The position numbers and the translations under genes are program-made. The notes under the pieces are model-generated. The model was given only the letters and a program-made list of their open reading frames with translations. It did not search any database and was not told the DNA's origin. DNA of 64,000 nucleotides from Rhizophagus clarus. Lineage: Eukaryota > Glomeromycota > Glomeromycetes > Glomerales > Glomeraceae. Below are positions 1 to 14,600 of the stretch, in pieces (within the stretch, counting starts at the first letter, position 1; each line of letters starts with the position of its first letter). The stretch covers positions 434,001 to 498,000 of the forward strand of contig BLAL01000005.1 of assembly GCA_015698045.1 (NCBI GenBank). The letters are read 5' to 3'.

Positions 1-182
1 TCGTTCGACATGGGAATAATAGCATTGTTGTCAGAAATTCCAGTTTGTTGATTATAGTTTATAGGGTGAAAAATATTGTTTGAATCATCATATTGTTGCT
101 GATGATCATTAGGTAAAACGACATGATTATCGTTCAAGTTATTAACGTTATTGGGTGTATGTGTCTCGGTATTAATATTCAT
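1..182 (-). CDS. Asn/Gln-rich protein, N-terminal fragment (cut by window edge)
   Basis: A minus-strand reading frame opens with an ATG at 182-180 and stays open to the window edge, giving about 60 residues starting MNINTETHTPNNVNNLNDN. The segment is rich in Asn, Gln, Asp and His with no hydrophobic segment. This low-complexity polar style is common at the N-terminus of fungal transcription factors and other regulatory proteins, but no domain lies inside the window, so the function is unknown. The upstream region (183 onward) is AT-rich non-coding DNA suitable for a promoter. Only the start and composition are seen. Confidence 0.55.
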   Translation of the reverse strand, partial: MNINTETHTPNNVNNLNDNHVVLPNDHQQQYDDSNNIFHPINYNQQTGISDNNAIIPMSN

Positions 183-991
183 AGTTTTATTTCTTTTTTG
201 ATTAACGGCTATTTATTAAATTAGTGAATTGATTAATTGAGGAGGGATAAAGGATAGAAATTTTTTCGCAGAATTTTTTTTTTCGCAAATTTTTTTTCTA
301 AATTGAAAAATATCAGAATATCCCCTTTATATATAAAATGTTCTAAAAAGGCTGCACATATTTTTATCTTAGTAAATAGAATAATATGTTTATAAAATTG
401 TATATGGCAAAGATCTGCAGATAAATCATATAAACAGTGGTGGTGTAATGTGTGTTCGGTGTTCGTGTATTTGTAATGTGTGTTAGTGTGTTCCATGAAA
501 TATAATTTATAAACATAATAATAATATTATATATAATGTGTGACAGGTTACGCCGAAAAAATCTGATGGTTCATCATCACAACTATACTATTATCGTTTA
601 AACTTTCTCCTCTCCTTTAATATTTTTTAATATTTTAAATTTCTGTTAAATAAAGTTAAATATTTTTCACTAGCAGCACTTCAGGCATAAAACTATATTT
701 TAAAGCTATAAATATTTCATTAACAATTTAAATAATGTTGTTTTAAAGTTCATATATATTGATTTTTATTGGAGCTAGCTTAAAATATTTGTGTAGAGAT
801 CTGTTATTATTTTTTTTTTTTTGTAATAATGTACTAGTCGTTGCTTGAAATTCCAGTATTGTATGTTTGTCGATGTATGTATGTATACATTTATTACCAT
901 ACATACGTACATATCGTTCCATACAATACTTATTTTTTATATACTCAACCTATGTCCTTGTTTAATTTTTTAGATTTGGTACTGTGGAAAT

Positions 992-1062
992 CACGTGATT
1001 AATGTGCAAAATTATTTTTGCAACTTTACTGATATGTACTCATAAAAATTCACTATCACGTG
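992..1062. promoter_or_regulatory. Paired TCACGTGA E-box palindromes
   Basis: Two copies of the palindrome TCACGTGA lie 65 bp apart, with CACGTG cores at 992-997 and 1057-1062. CACGTG is the classical E-box bound by bHLH factors such as fungal Cbf1. These sit upstream of the minus-strand gene that starts at 182. The same core recurs many times elsewhere in non-coding parts of the window, so it may be a dispersed regulatory or repeat-borne motif. Function here is inferred. Confidence 0.35.
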
Positions 1063-1139
1063 ATTTTTTGTGGCGTTTGAATTTTCTGCCCTGTTATTAA
1101 GATTAGCTTTTTTCAGTTTATTTTGTTTTTTTTTTCCTT

Positions 1140-1370
1140 TTTCTTTTGTTTTTGTTTTCTTTCTGGTGGGTGATCTGAGGCTGATCACAGGAGTAGTGCG
1201 GTGTAGGTGGATGGCGAATTTATTCTCCTAAAAGCCAGGAATAAGTTAGCAGAATACCCTTTCCCCTTTTTTTTCCCTTACCCAGTACGCTAAACCTACT
1301 AGTTATAGTTCTATTTCTTGTCATGTATTTCGTTTGACTCAGCTTTCTCATATAAATAAATAAATAAATT
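1140..1370 (+). repeat. Possible short interspersed element with (TAAA)n tail
   Basis: This island is clearly less AT-rich than its surroundings, has no long reading frame, and ends in a run of TAAA units at about 1355-1370. That is the form of a SINE or a 3'-truncated LINE. No pol III A/B boxes or target duplication could be confirmed, so the class is uncertain. An unrelated non-coding RNA or UTR is possible. Confidence 0.25.
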
Positions 1371-2422
1371 TCTAAAATGTTATTATAAACAAAATTATTT
1401 TATTATTTTTTTTTTATAATAAATATTTAAAGAATAACTTCATTTACACTATAAAAATAACGTTCATTTATTTGTTTAATTTGTTTATCGAATTTAATAA
1501 GGAAAATAATTTTCAAATACATTATTGTAAAAAATACCAATTACTCTATTCTTGCAAATATTAAAGTTATTTTATGACAATAAAATAATATTCAGGTATG
1601 TTCATACCTGCTGAACAACTATGTTTAAGATACCTAGGCCTATTTTATTTAACCAAAATTCTTAAATCACGCTATAAAAATAAAAACAAGTGTATTTTCT
1701 TAAAAACATATATATTTTCACAAATATTCAAACAATATTAATAAAAAACTAATATATAAGTGTTTCCATACTTGTTAAATAATCCTCATTTAACTAAAAT
1801 ATTCAAATTTGTATGGCAAAATCTCTAACAAATGCGTTTATATGTAAATAAAAATTGTTTATAGCTTTATGATACTCAAGCTTTTTAAAAGTATTTAATT
1901 TTTTTTTTTTTTTTGTTTAATAGACTTTAAAAAACTTTATAATATGAGAGACTGGGAAAGAGAGAGAATTTTATTACAGCGGTCAACAATAAACAAATAA
2001 ATTAGTAACACCACACAAGTCACGTGATAGTGAAGTTTTTATGGTGATACTGGGGAAGACGCAAAATTATATTTTCCATATAAATAATACATAGTCTTTT
2101 TTTGCAATTATTCGAGAAACTTGGGGAGGGGAGAAATGTAAAACAGATAATTAAATTGGCCCAGCCTAATGACCGAATAATAAATAAAATGAATAAAATG
2201 ACATCTAATCAGGCATTTATAAAATGAAATGATTGTAGCATCTTGGCGGTTTAGATACATCATACACGTGATGCATGTCTGAATATGGCGATCAATGGTA
2301 ATGATAACCTATGTATAATAAATATTTGAGCGTGTAAAAGTATACGTTATGTCAAATTATTATTTTTGTTTATTGACGAACGCAAATTTTAAAATACAGT
2401 ACAAGAATATTTTCATAAATAA

Positions 2423-3854
2423 ATGAAGATGTACCTGTTTAACAAGTATAAAAATTGTTCTTATTGTAATGAGCCATTTAATGATAAATTATGGTGTAAA
2501 AAATGTGATCCTCGTTGTTTGATAGAGTGCTGGACTAGTGGGAATTCCGATACTGACGAGTTCATAAAAAATACGATTTATAACGTAAGGCATGACTTTT
2601 CTGGCGTGTTTCTTGAATGGGTACCATTTAATAGAATTTCAGATATAAAACTTATTGGTGAAGGAGGATTTTCCAAAGTATATTCCGCAATATGGATAAA
2701 TGGCAAATCATCCTATAAAGTACGAAATTATGGAATCTGGGAAAAGTTAGTTTCTCAACCTACAAAAGTTGCTTTAAAAAAGTTAAATGGATCACAAAAT
2801 ATATCAGTCGATTATTTAGATAAGGTATAAAAATATTATATATGTTTTTTATATAATTTAAAATCATTTTATTAATTACTTTATTAAGATAATAGATCAA
2901 ATTACATTGGAATCTTTATTTAAGTAATCCTGACTTTTTAAAATTTTATGGGATAACGAAGGATCCAAAAACTAAAGAATTTATAACGATTTTACAATTT
3001 GGGAATATGGGAAATCTAAGAGATATCCTTTCAAATAATTTTAATTATATTTTATGGAAAGATAAAATTAAACTTTTACATGATTTAGTAACTGATCTTC
3101 AATATGCACATAGATTAAAGTGTTTTCATAATGACTTTCGTAGTGAAAATATTTTACGAAATAATGCTTTATATTTTATTTCAGATTTTGGATCAACGTA
3201 CAATAAAAAAAAATTCAGATAAAATATACGGGATACTGTATTACCATATATTGCTCCAGAAGTTTTAGATAAAAAGCCATATACATCATCATCTGATGTT
3301 TATAGTTTTGGTGTAGTTATGGCTGAATTTTCATCCGGGAAAACACCTTTTTATAATAGGAAACATAACCTAAGTTTGGCGTTTGATATATGTAATGGAC
3401 TCAGACCTGAATTTGGAGAAGGAACCCCCGATATTTATAAGAGATTATCTTATAAATGCATGAATGCTAATCCAGATGAAAGACCAACATCTAATGAACT
3501 TTATAGGATATTAAGGTTTTGGTATAGTGCTATTATAGGTGATAATACAGAAAAATTAGGAAAAGATATCAAAGCTATATTTGAAAAAGCTGATACAGAA
3601 ATACCCAATATTATAACATCATACGGAACTGATCCCGATGCTGTATATGTTAGTAGAGAATTTACATTTAACAACTTACCAAAACCTGCCAATTCATCTA
3701 TGATTACTTCATATCTTAATGAAGAACATTATGAAGGTTAATATTAATTAACGATTCCACTCTTTTTTTCTAAAAAATATTAATCATATTTACTATTATA
3801 GATTCTCAATTATATGGACTAGGAGTTGCAAGTTCATTTCTACCTAACGTATAG
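2423..3854 (+). pseudogene. TKL-like protein kinase, frameshifted copy
   Basis: Three exons can be traced: 2423-2824, 2896-3736 and 3802-3854, with GT-AG introns and a short last exon ending in SSFLPNV. The N-terminus carries a CxxC...CxxC zinc-ribbon-like motif (CSYC, CKKC). Next comes the kinase start EWVPFNRISDIKLIGEGGFSK with a glycine loop and VALKKL lysine. The catalytic loop is HNDFRSENIL, the DFG motif SDFGST, the APE region YIAPEVL, and the tail NLPKPANSS. This is the family layout of the expanded Glomeromycotina kinases. Within exon 2 the frame shifts in the A-run just after DFG (about 3205-3215) and again just before YIAPEVL (about 3235). Two compensating indels thus break the activation segment. 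Either it is a recent pseudogene or these are homopolymer sequencing errors. Confidence 0.75.
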
Positions 3855-4896
3855 TATAATATTTCTTTTTTCTTCTATTATGAAATGAATGTAAATATGA
3901 CCTTAATTATAATTATTTAGGGTTTTACTTAAATTTTTTTAAATTATACTTAATTTTCTTATTTGATACTTAAAATATACTGAAAATTAAATTTGTATAA
4001 AATTCTATTTAGTAATAATACTAGCCAACCCAAATTTTCTAATTTTCTTCAACGCTATAATTAATTAACGGAGTGAGTTTGCAGAGTAGGTAATTAAACA
4101 GTTAACACATCATGAGATATTTTATAGGTTTCATTTTTGCGCACCCGCGTAAAATGCAGGCTGTGCAATGCATTTTTTTTTATGAAAAATTCATTTTAAT
4201 TTTTTTAAAATAAATATGCTGGTTTTTATTCATCCTTATTAAATCATCATTGGTTATTGGTAGAACTTTTGCTTTTTCGCGTAACAAATTCAAATGTATT
4301 CTTATAGGGTGATATAAAAAAAAGGTTAGCCTATTAAAGCATCGAAAATATTGATCTTAATTTGATGTTTTAATGCTTTTTCTTTTTTTTTTTAAAAAAA
4401 AAAAAAATAAAAGAAAAACTTCAAGACGAAATTAATTTTTCTTTTAACAAATATTTGTGGCGACATAATTGTAAAAATTGAAACTTTTATTTTTTTCAAA
4501 AAATTACAAACTCGGGGACGAAATTAATTTTTTCTATATAATACACAATTTTAAATAAAAGTTAAAAAAAAAACCACAAATATTGTGGCGCATAATTGAT
4601 ATTGTAAGAATTGAATAATATTGGACGTGAAAGTTCATATTTTTATCTTTTTCTCGTGTAGTAAAGCACATCAGACGAGGATTTGACAGATAAAAATAAT
4701 CAAAATGAGTATCTTATACCGAAAAATTCTGAATTTTTCGATACAACTTCATTCTATTAACGAGAAAGTTTTAAATCATTTGAAATATTTTAAAGATAAT
4801 TTGCTAACCTAACATGATACTCGTTAACAAACTCATCCAATTTCTTAAGATTTTAACTCCAACCAAAAAAATAATTATATTACACAAATTAAAAAA
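3855..4896. other. Intergenic region between kinase relic and reductase pair
   Basis: No gene is seen. It is AT-rich with long T/A runs near 4380-4410. A diverged direct repeat of about 90-110 bp occurs at about 4421-4500 and 4509-4625. The shared blocks are GACGAAATTAATTTTT and TTGTGGCG.CATAATTG, suggesting an old local duplication. Confidence 0.45.
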
Positions 4897-6201
<1,305 letters not shown>

Positions 6202-6377
6202 TTTTTTTTTAAAAACATTCATATTGCAAAAGCTGTGTATTTATAGACGATATTTTTTTTGTATCACGTACATGAAAATCTCGGAAAATATATTTACCGC
6301 ATTTGATTAATAATTATTTATGGAGTTAAGACGATTTTTTTTTAATCCTATGACAAAATATCAAATATGTAATTACG

Positions 6378-6390
6378 CCCCCCCCCCCCC
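6378..6390 (+). repeat. C13 homopolymer
   Basis: An uninterrupted run of 13 C lies in DNA that otherwise has A/T homopolymers. It sits between the two reductase copies. G-strand slippage or a quadruplex-forming role is conceivable; an assembly or sequencing artefact is also possible. The remaining interval 6202-6561 is plain AT-rich spacer. Confidence 0.8.
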
Positions 6391-6561
6391 TAAGTCTTAT
6401 TAGGAATAAAGGACGATCATTTCACTAATCAACACAGCAACTTTAAATTATTTCGCATTATAAACATTATACAAAAAGTTTAATTTTTTAATTAAATATT
6501 TGAATTTTATTTCATTAAAAAATATTTAGAGAATATTACACTATGTGATGATGTATTACAA

Positions 6562-7941
<1,380 letters not shown>

Positions 7942-8161
7942 TTTTTTAAAAAATGTAAGAATTGGAAATTTATTATCATTGACTATGAATTTATAGGAAA
8001 AAAAATCGGTTTAACCTTTTCTTCTTTTTTTAATGTTGTACTAATTAATGGATTGGTAGGCACTAAATTTTAAAAAAAGTCAATCCGCGGGAAGTAGATC
8101 AAAATTTATCGTTTTTCAATAAAAATAATACGAAATAAACCCCTTAAAAGGATATCAAATA

Positions 8162-8644
8162 CCTTATCCGTCTGATGATCCTAACCGGAGAACCAACCGA
8201 TTACTGATATACTCGATAACATTGTCATTCGCTCTTTCAATATTAAATTAAATGGTATTTATTTATTTTTCTAAGGAAAAAAAAAAAAAAATAAATAAAT
8301 AAATTTGTTTATTGTTGTTTTTTAGAGTTCGTATGAAATCCATGCGGACTATTATTATGGTAAATAAAACATTTCATATATTCAAATCAACTACATGTTA
8401 TACTCTAAACCCCTTATCCGTCTGATGATCCTAACCGGAGAACCAACCGATTACTGATATACTCGATAACATTGTCATTCGCTCTTTCAATATTAAATTA
8501 AATGGTATTTATTTATTTTTCTAAGGGAAAAAAAAAAAAAAATAAATAAATAAATTTGTTTATTGTTGTTTTTTAGAGTTCGTATGAAATCCATGCGGAC
8601 TATTATTATGGTAAATAAAACATTTCATATATTCAAATCGACTA
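8162..8644 (+). repeat. Near-identical tandem duplication, about 233-bp units, period 250
   Basis: The unit starting CCTTATCCGTCTGATGATCC is present at 8162-8393 and again at 8412-8644, separated by about 18 bp. The copies differ at only a few bases, including one extra G before the A-run and CAACTAC versus CGACTAC at the end, so the duplication is recent. Each unit contains T/A-rich inverted segments but no reading frame. Confidence 0.9.
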
Positions 8645-8648
8645 CTCT

Positions 8649-8986
8649 GTAATTTTCGGGAACCATCCAAAATCCCGACCGTCAGAATCCTGTTATAATA
8701 CATGCCCGACATTCATTATCCTGACACACACTATCCGACATTTATTAACTTTGTTTTAATTTTATAATAGTTATTACATAGACAATGACAATTATTTATA
8801 TGTATTTATTTCGATAATTTTGTTTTTCTATTAATATTTAAACGAGTGTCAGGATAATTGGTGTCGGAATAATAAAGCTTCGGGATTTGAAATTATGGTA
8901 TTATGATTTGTCGAGACTTCGAATATCAGGCATGTATTATAACGGGGTTCTGACCGTCAGGATTTAGTAGTAGATCCGTAATTTTC
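8649..8986. mobile_element. MULE-type MITE candidate with 9-bp target duplication
   Basis: The 9-mer GTAATTTTC occurs at 8649-8657 and again at 8978-8986, flanking about 320 bp with inverted terminal sequences. The left arm includes CCGACCGTCAGAATCC and TATAATACATGCC near 8674-8706. The right arm carries their reverse complement near 8930-8965. A second inverted pair (CATTATCCTGACAC and GTGTCAGGATAAT) lies inside. No transposase frame is present. A 9-bp duplication is typical of Mutator-like elements. The class is inferred; the repeats are seen. Confidence 0.7.
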
Positions 8987-9660
8987 TCGTCAGCGACTTC
9001 TAATAAAAGTACAGAATCTTTGCAAAACCGTTCTCATAAAATAATTTACTAGAAAATGTTCCCTATAAACCACGATGATTATCAGCAAATAAGATAATAA
9101 AATATTAATGCCAAGATTAAAAAGTAAGTGCCAAAAAGCGTACAAACTCTTCGCTTGCTTAGTTTTTCCGAATTCGAAATGAAATTCTGGGAACAACGAT
9201 TAAAATTTACAAACTCAAAAAAAAAAAAATAAAAATAAAAAAAAATTTAATAATATCTCAGATAATATTGGTAGAATATATATAACCTATAGATGAAACA
9301 ATTACCAGGTTTTAAGGAGATAAAAATTTTAAGGGAGACAAGGGAATACAAGATGTAAATTTATTTATGCTTTAATCTTAAAAAACGCGCATTTTATAGT
9401 ACATTTTTTTTATTTTGAAATTGCACTGTTCTTTAGTAACTACAACTAACATAAACTGATCATTTAACTCAAAAAATTGTTACTTCTATTATTTTACTAT
9501 CTTTGCTATTTGCTTTAAAATTTGATTTATATTAATTTTTTTATCTTAATTGTCGGTTATACAAATTAAAATATATAACATACAGTACAGTATTATGCAG
9601 CGATGTGCACTTAGAAGATTGGAAGCATTTTTGGAAGATTTGGAAACGTAATTCCCCCCC
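8987..9660. other. Intergenic AT-rich spacer
   Basis: No supported gene. A 68-residue minus-strand frame at 8990-9196 lacks family resemblance and splice context. A-runs occur near 9218-9245. Confidence 0.4.
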
Positions 9661-10036
9661 ATGGCACGCCGGGACAGACAAAATCGCGTTTATTTTCACA
9701 CATCAAACGATTATTTAAACGTTAAATTTTACGCATATTTTACATTTTAAACGTTTATAAATAAATTTAGAATTTCTAAAAATAAATTTTCTGGACAAAT
9801 TTGGTCATTTGTTTGTAGCGCAAATTTAAAAATATAAGATGCGTTTATTAAACGTTTAATATACGATTATTAATATATACGGAAATCTAAAAAATAACCA
9901 AAAATTAAACTAACAAAATAAACGTTTAACATAAAATTAAAAGTTTAAAGTGTGAAATAAACGTATAAAGTCACACATCTTAAGCGTTTAAGCAAGCGTT
10001 TAAGTAAACGCAATTTTGTCTGTCCCGGCTTGCCAT
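9661..10036. mobile_element. Foldback MITE with ATGGCA-GCCGGGACAGAC termini
   Basis: The left end ATGGCACGCCGGGACAGAC at 9661 is mirrored by the reverse complement of the right end at 10036 with one mismatch. The match runs on through about 32 bp into GCGTTTA. The interior is a loose palindrome carrying many AAACGTTTA-like motifs facing each other, so the whole 376 bp could fold. No reading frame exists. No clear target duplication was found, so the transposon superfamily is not assigned. The spacer 10037-10477 that follows holds no gene but is the upstream region of the next gene. Confidence 0.75.
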
Positions 10037-10477
10037 AGGTTATGCGGGCATTGCCTTGAACGCCCTAAAAATTGATTGCCAAAATCAGTATCTAAAATGA
10101 AATTAAGTTTTCAGATAATGTATAGCAGTGCATTCGGGCGCTAGGTATGAATAGTCCATAATAGAGTTATATAATAAGAAAATTCGGCAACTATTATTTT
10201 TGCAAAGTATAAACAGTCCAAAATAGGATTATATAATAAGAAAATTCGTTATATTGCATCTTTGTAAAAACCATATTGTGAAATGTGAGCAAAATCAATA
10301 AAACTATTCAAGTATTTCAAAGTTGGATTTGAAAAATCTGTATGCGCAATAAAGAAAATTATAATATAAATATTCCTTAAATTCTCTCAAGCGCATGAAT
10401 ATATTAAAGCTTTTACGAATATTATTTTATTCATTTTGAGATTTCAAACATTTCAAACGCACTAATTTATTATCGCT

Positions 10478-11618
10478 ATGGCTGAAATGTGCATGGTAAA
10501 TGGTAATTCTGACATAATAGGACCAGGAGTAAGAATTTCAGTTTACGTACAAGGCTTTCTAGCAATTTTCAAAATACTTGCGGAAGGAGATGAGATTATA
10601 GAATCAACAAATCTTGGGGCGTTTACTACATTCGCTTTGATAGTATCCACTTTGATCAGTAAAGACGTAGATTATGTAATGTTATTAGAAGTGTCTCAAC
10701 TTGTCTCGGTATTATTGATATCATACTTTTCGGTACCAATCCTTTTATTAAAAACTGGTGGAGTTAAAAATTCTAAAAAATATATTGCATGTATACTAGT
10801 TTTGATTGCTTATACACTAAGTGTATGTCATGACATATGGTTGTGGGTTAAAATTAAATGGGGGTTACCTAAAGAATGCGATAATGTAGTGAAATATTAT
10901 CTTCTTTGTATTCCAATTAACCCAGTTGGACATTTGAGAACCTTCTTAATAGTAATGAATGCTATTTCTTTACCATCAATTTTAATAATTATAAGTGTAA
11001 TATATAAAGAAAGAAAAGATAATAGTGGGAGTAAGAGAATGAATGAGTATGGGAGTGAATGTAAGTGTGAGTGTCAGTGTGAATGTGTGAAAGAGAGTGT
11101 GATAGTGAAAGAGAGCGAGAGTGAATCATCGAAATTGGGTGAAAAAATAACGTGCGCATTTTTTATGATGATCTTTTTACCAACTTTGATAATTACAATA
11201 ACCTCAGCTGAATTATCAATACAAAGAAATTCGATATTAGGAATTTGGGACTGGGGTTATGGACAAATAGTGGCCATGGTACTTGCTGCAGGAGATACGT
11301 TGAACACAACTGCTGGATTATTTGCGTTTTATATTAATGAAATTAAAGAAGCTAAAGAAGCTAAAGAAGCCAAAGGAGTTAAAGCAGTCTTACATGGCCA
11401 AGTCATTAGGACGGGAAAGGTAAATCTTATTTATAATTGTTTTATTATGACTGTAGTCTTTATTTATGATATATTCTTAAAAAAATTTGCATTTCCAGGC
11501 AATAGCTGCTTTGGTACTTTTTTCGGTACCTACTCTTTTGATTGCAATAGCTGTAATTGTTGTAATTGCAGTTGTAGGGGGTGTAGTAGCTTTAGTTGTT
11601 TTCTTTTTAGATCATTAG
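10478..11618 (+). CDS. Multipass membrane protein of unknown function
   Basis: Two exons, 10478-11419 and 11499-11618, join in phase 0 to 353 aa. The second exon in this frame reads AIAALVLFSVPTLLIAIAV and ends FFLDH. About seven hydrophobic segments can be counted, the last being an extended valine/isoleucine-rich span at the C-terminus. Between membrane segments five and six sits a polar loop with an alternating Cys/Glu stretch (ECKCECQCEC) followed by a serine/glutamate run, possibly metal-binding or flexible. Before the intron the loop has a repeated KEA unit (EAKEAKEAKG). WDWGYGQIVAM is a conserved-looking motif. I recognise no named family. Without splicing the exon-2 region reads as a cysteine/serine-rich string, which argues for the intron. 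Confidence 0.7.
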
Positions 11619-14600
11619 ATGTAATTGTTGGAATTGCAGTTATAATAGGAGATGTAATGGCTTTAATTATCTTTCTTTTATATCCCAGTACCTTTTAATA
11701 GAACAGAATTTATTATGAATATATCAATTAGTCAATAAGAGATACCATTAGAGTGCAACAAAGTTTTGTTATATTTTTGTGTACTTTCGCATGTAGTAGT
11801 TTTTTAGTAAAACTAAAGGATTCTGATTCGTCACCGCCAGCCTGTTACGTTACGTTGGTGTGGCAGATTATACTAATAGTTAGATTTTCATAGAGCTTAT
11901 CAAAAATATTAAAAATAAACTTCTAGTAAAGATATCCCTTACTAAATTTAACTTCTTTTCAAATTTCCATAAATTTGAATTCTTGTGGTTCCGCAGTACC
12001 GAACTTTTCAGAAAGTGCATGAAATTATTACGCATACATAGATTAGCTACAAACATAGTGCACCTCATTATGAGTTACGGAATAACGTCGCTATGCAACT
12101 CATTTTACCAATTAGAGATTTTAGTGAATCATTAACTAGCATCAATAAGGTTTCTGTTGAAAAATATTTATTGCATTAACATTTAACAGTTGTACTATTT
12201 CCATCCCAATCCGCTCGTAATGCTATTGGTCAGGATCCATACAGAGTTTTATCATAACCATCAGAGTTCATTACATGAAATTAAACGAAAAAAAAATAAC
12301 AATCCAAAAAAAATGGCATGTTAGTACTTATATAGCGTTCACATAGCGTTCAACATTGAACACAATGTACTATAAATTATCTGATCTCGTTCTTCCAGAC
12401 TAGAAAAGGGAAGACTCCCCTGGATGTAATTTTATTTTTGAGCGTATTTTACTGCGAATAACATGTTTAATTCTAGTATATTCAAAATATTATCAACGCA
12501 ATCTTAAAATTATTGTTCGAAATGCAATATATTGTCTATCTGATAACATTCTTAGTTGTACATTCGAATAAAAAGGTTCTTCTGAAAACAAACCGCTACG
12601 CGGTTTTTGGCAGGGTGTAATGGTGACATAGAGATCAGGCGCAGTATTCAGTCGTTTCCCACAGTCACGTGGCGAAACGTTTGAACTTTGAAGCCTTACT
12701 AAATGTCAACTTTGTATTTGCATCTCACGTGAGCATAATGGCAAGAACAGTATGACGCAAGATTAGAATCGATTGCCGTATTTCGTTAGTGTTTAGCGTC
12801 ACCATAAAAAATCGTAAATTTTAGCCAGAAACTTGCATCATCAAGAGTGGATGCATGAGCATTGGGCGAAAGGGCTACTTATGCAATTTTCTTTCCATTC
12901 ATCATCACTATAATTTCCTTTTTAAACAAAAATAATAAAAATATCCCTGTTTATCTCCTTTGCACATGTAACCCTTTTTTTTTGTAACACAACTTTTTTT
13001 AACATATGATTTACTGCGATTACAGATTGTATATTAAGCGACAGACTTCAATGGTTTTCGTTTATTTGGTAAAAAAAAAGTTAACGAAAAGAGTCAATGA
13101 ATATAATACTTATAATAAAACTTTTTGTAAAATTGGGTGAAAACGTCACTAAAGATGTTAGCGAAATGCTTATATGTACAGTATTTTTGGGCTTCATATA
13201 TTTTCTCGTCGTATCATTTTTGTCTCAGGTACGTTTGTTCTCGTTATGTTATTTTTGTTTTTTTGACACAAAATGAAATTATTTATCTTATTTAACAAGT
13301 TATTTTAAAAATTTTAAAGAACTTCGAAATATAAACTCCTTTTACTTCGCAACAAAATTTCACGGAATTCACTGTAAAAAAAAATCTTTATTATTCCGAA
13401 CTTGTTTTTCCTTGTTTATTTTACAATTATTTAGCAATACTTATTTTTATTATACTATCGTTAATCGTTACGAAGTTAGTGCAGTTTAAGATAAATTCTA
13501 TTGTAAAAATTTTTTAATACTTTCTAAAGGAAATTGAATAGTGGAAGTGGGCCAATTAACCCATTAAAATCGATTTCTCGTATTGTTTGAGGTACGATAT
13601 CAAAAAAAAAAAAAACCCCAATATTGACGTAAATATTGAAACACTGAAACAATATGGCTAAAATAGCTTTTTATATTATTTTTTTTTTTTTTGTGCTTTT
13701 TTTTAAAAAATATAGTATAATTGGACAAACAATCGTTTGGAGGTGTACAATGTTTTGGTAAACTGAAAAAATTTGTAATTATAATCAATCCATTAATCCA
13801 TGTATTTCTTCTTTGTACATAATAGTCAATAAAGAAACGAGTATTACCAAAAACACATATTCATTTGGTTACGTATAATGACATAATTATCAGCCCAACA
13901 CGCTCAATGCTTATCGTCACACCTAAAATGTCGCCAAAATTAATTTGTACGCCATTTTGTACCTCCATAAAGAAGTACGTGATTCATTATGTGGCCAATT
14001 AAAAAGAGCGATTCCTTCTAAATAAAAATTCACGATCACATTAAGGAATCAAAAGATTATGTGTGAGATCTTATAACAAAACGTCATTTAAGAAGAAAAG
14101 ATTATTATTCCAAAAATCGTGACGCAGTCAATTATACTCTGTGGTGGAGCATTACAATTCGCTGGTTAATAAACAAAAGTTAAATTAATTATTACTTCAT
14201 AGCAAAATATTTTGTTTCCCAAATAATAATGTGAGCTATTATACATTAAGCCACACGTGAATTGTATTGTGGAACAAAACGCAGAGAATATTATTTAAAA
14301 ATCGTTTGTCAGGATAGCAACGAAGAGATACTGTATTTAACGATTGTAATTGATGGTAAAATGAAATTTTTTTTTTGAGTATAATTAGCTGCAAACCTGC
14401 AATAGTATTATTTGCTTATCGTAACTATTAAAGCAATTAATTAGGAATTGTACGCGATGTTAGAAAGTAATAAAAGAAAAGAATGTTGCCAAGCAAAGGT
14501 TACTGTATATTAAATAAAATTGATTATAAAGAGTTTGTTGAAATAATTTCTACTATCCGAAATTTTTGTATTAGAAAGAAATGAATCTCAATAATATTAT

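Larger units (their letters stand above)
183..2422. other. Long intergenic region with E-box palindromes and an inverted repeat
   Basis: No convincing gene is visible. The stretch contains four CACGTG palindromes (about 992, 1057, 2021 and 2265). Imperfect inverted arms sit at about 1033-1062 and 2020-2046. A less AT-rich island lies at about 1140-1350. Short open frames on the minus strand near 233-496 are low-complexity and lack splice or family support. Confidence 0.5.

Noticed and set aside
233-496. 87-residue minus-strand frame
   Set aside because: It is His/Tyr/Lys low-complexity arising from A/T runs, overlaps the likely 5' region of the edge gene and has no family likeness.
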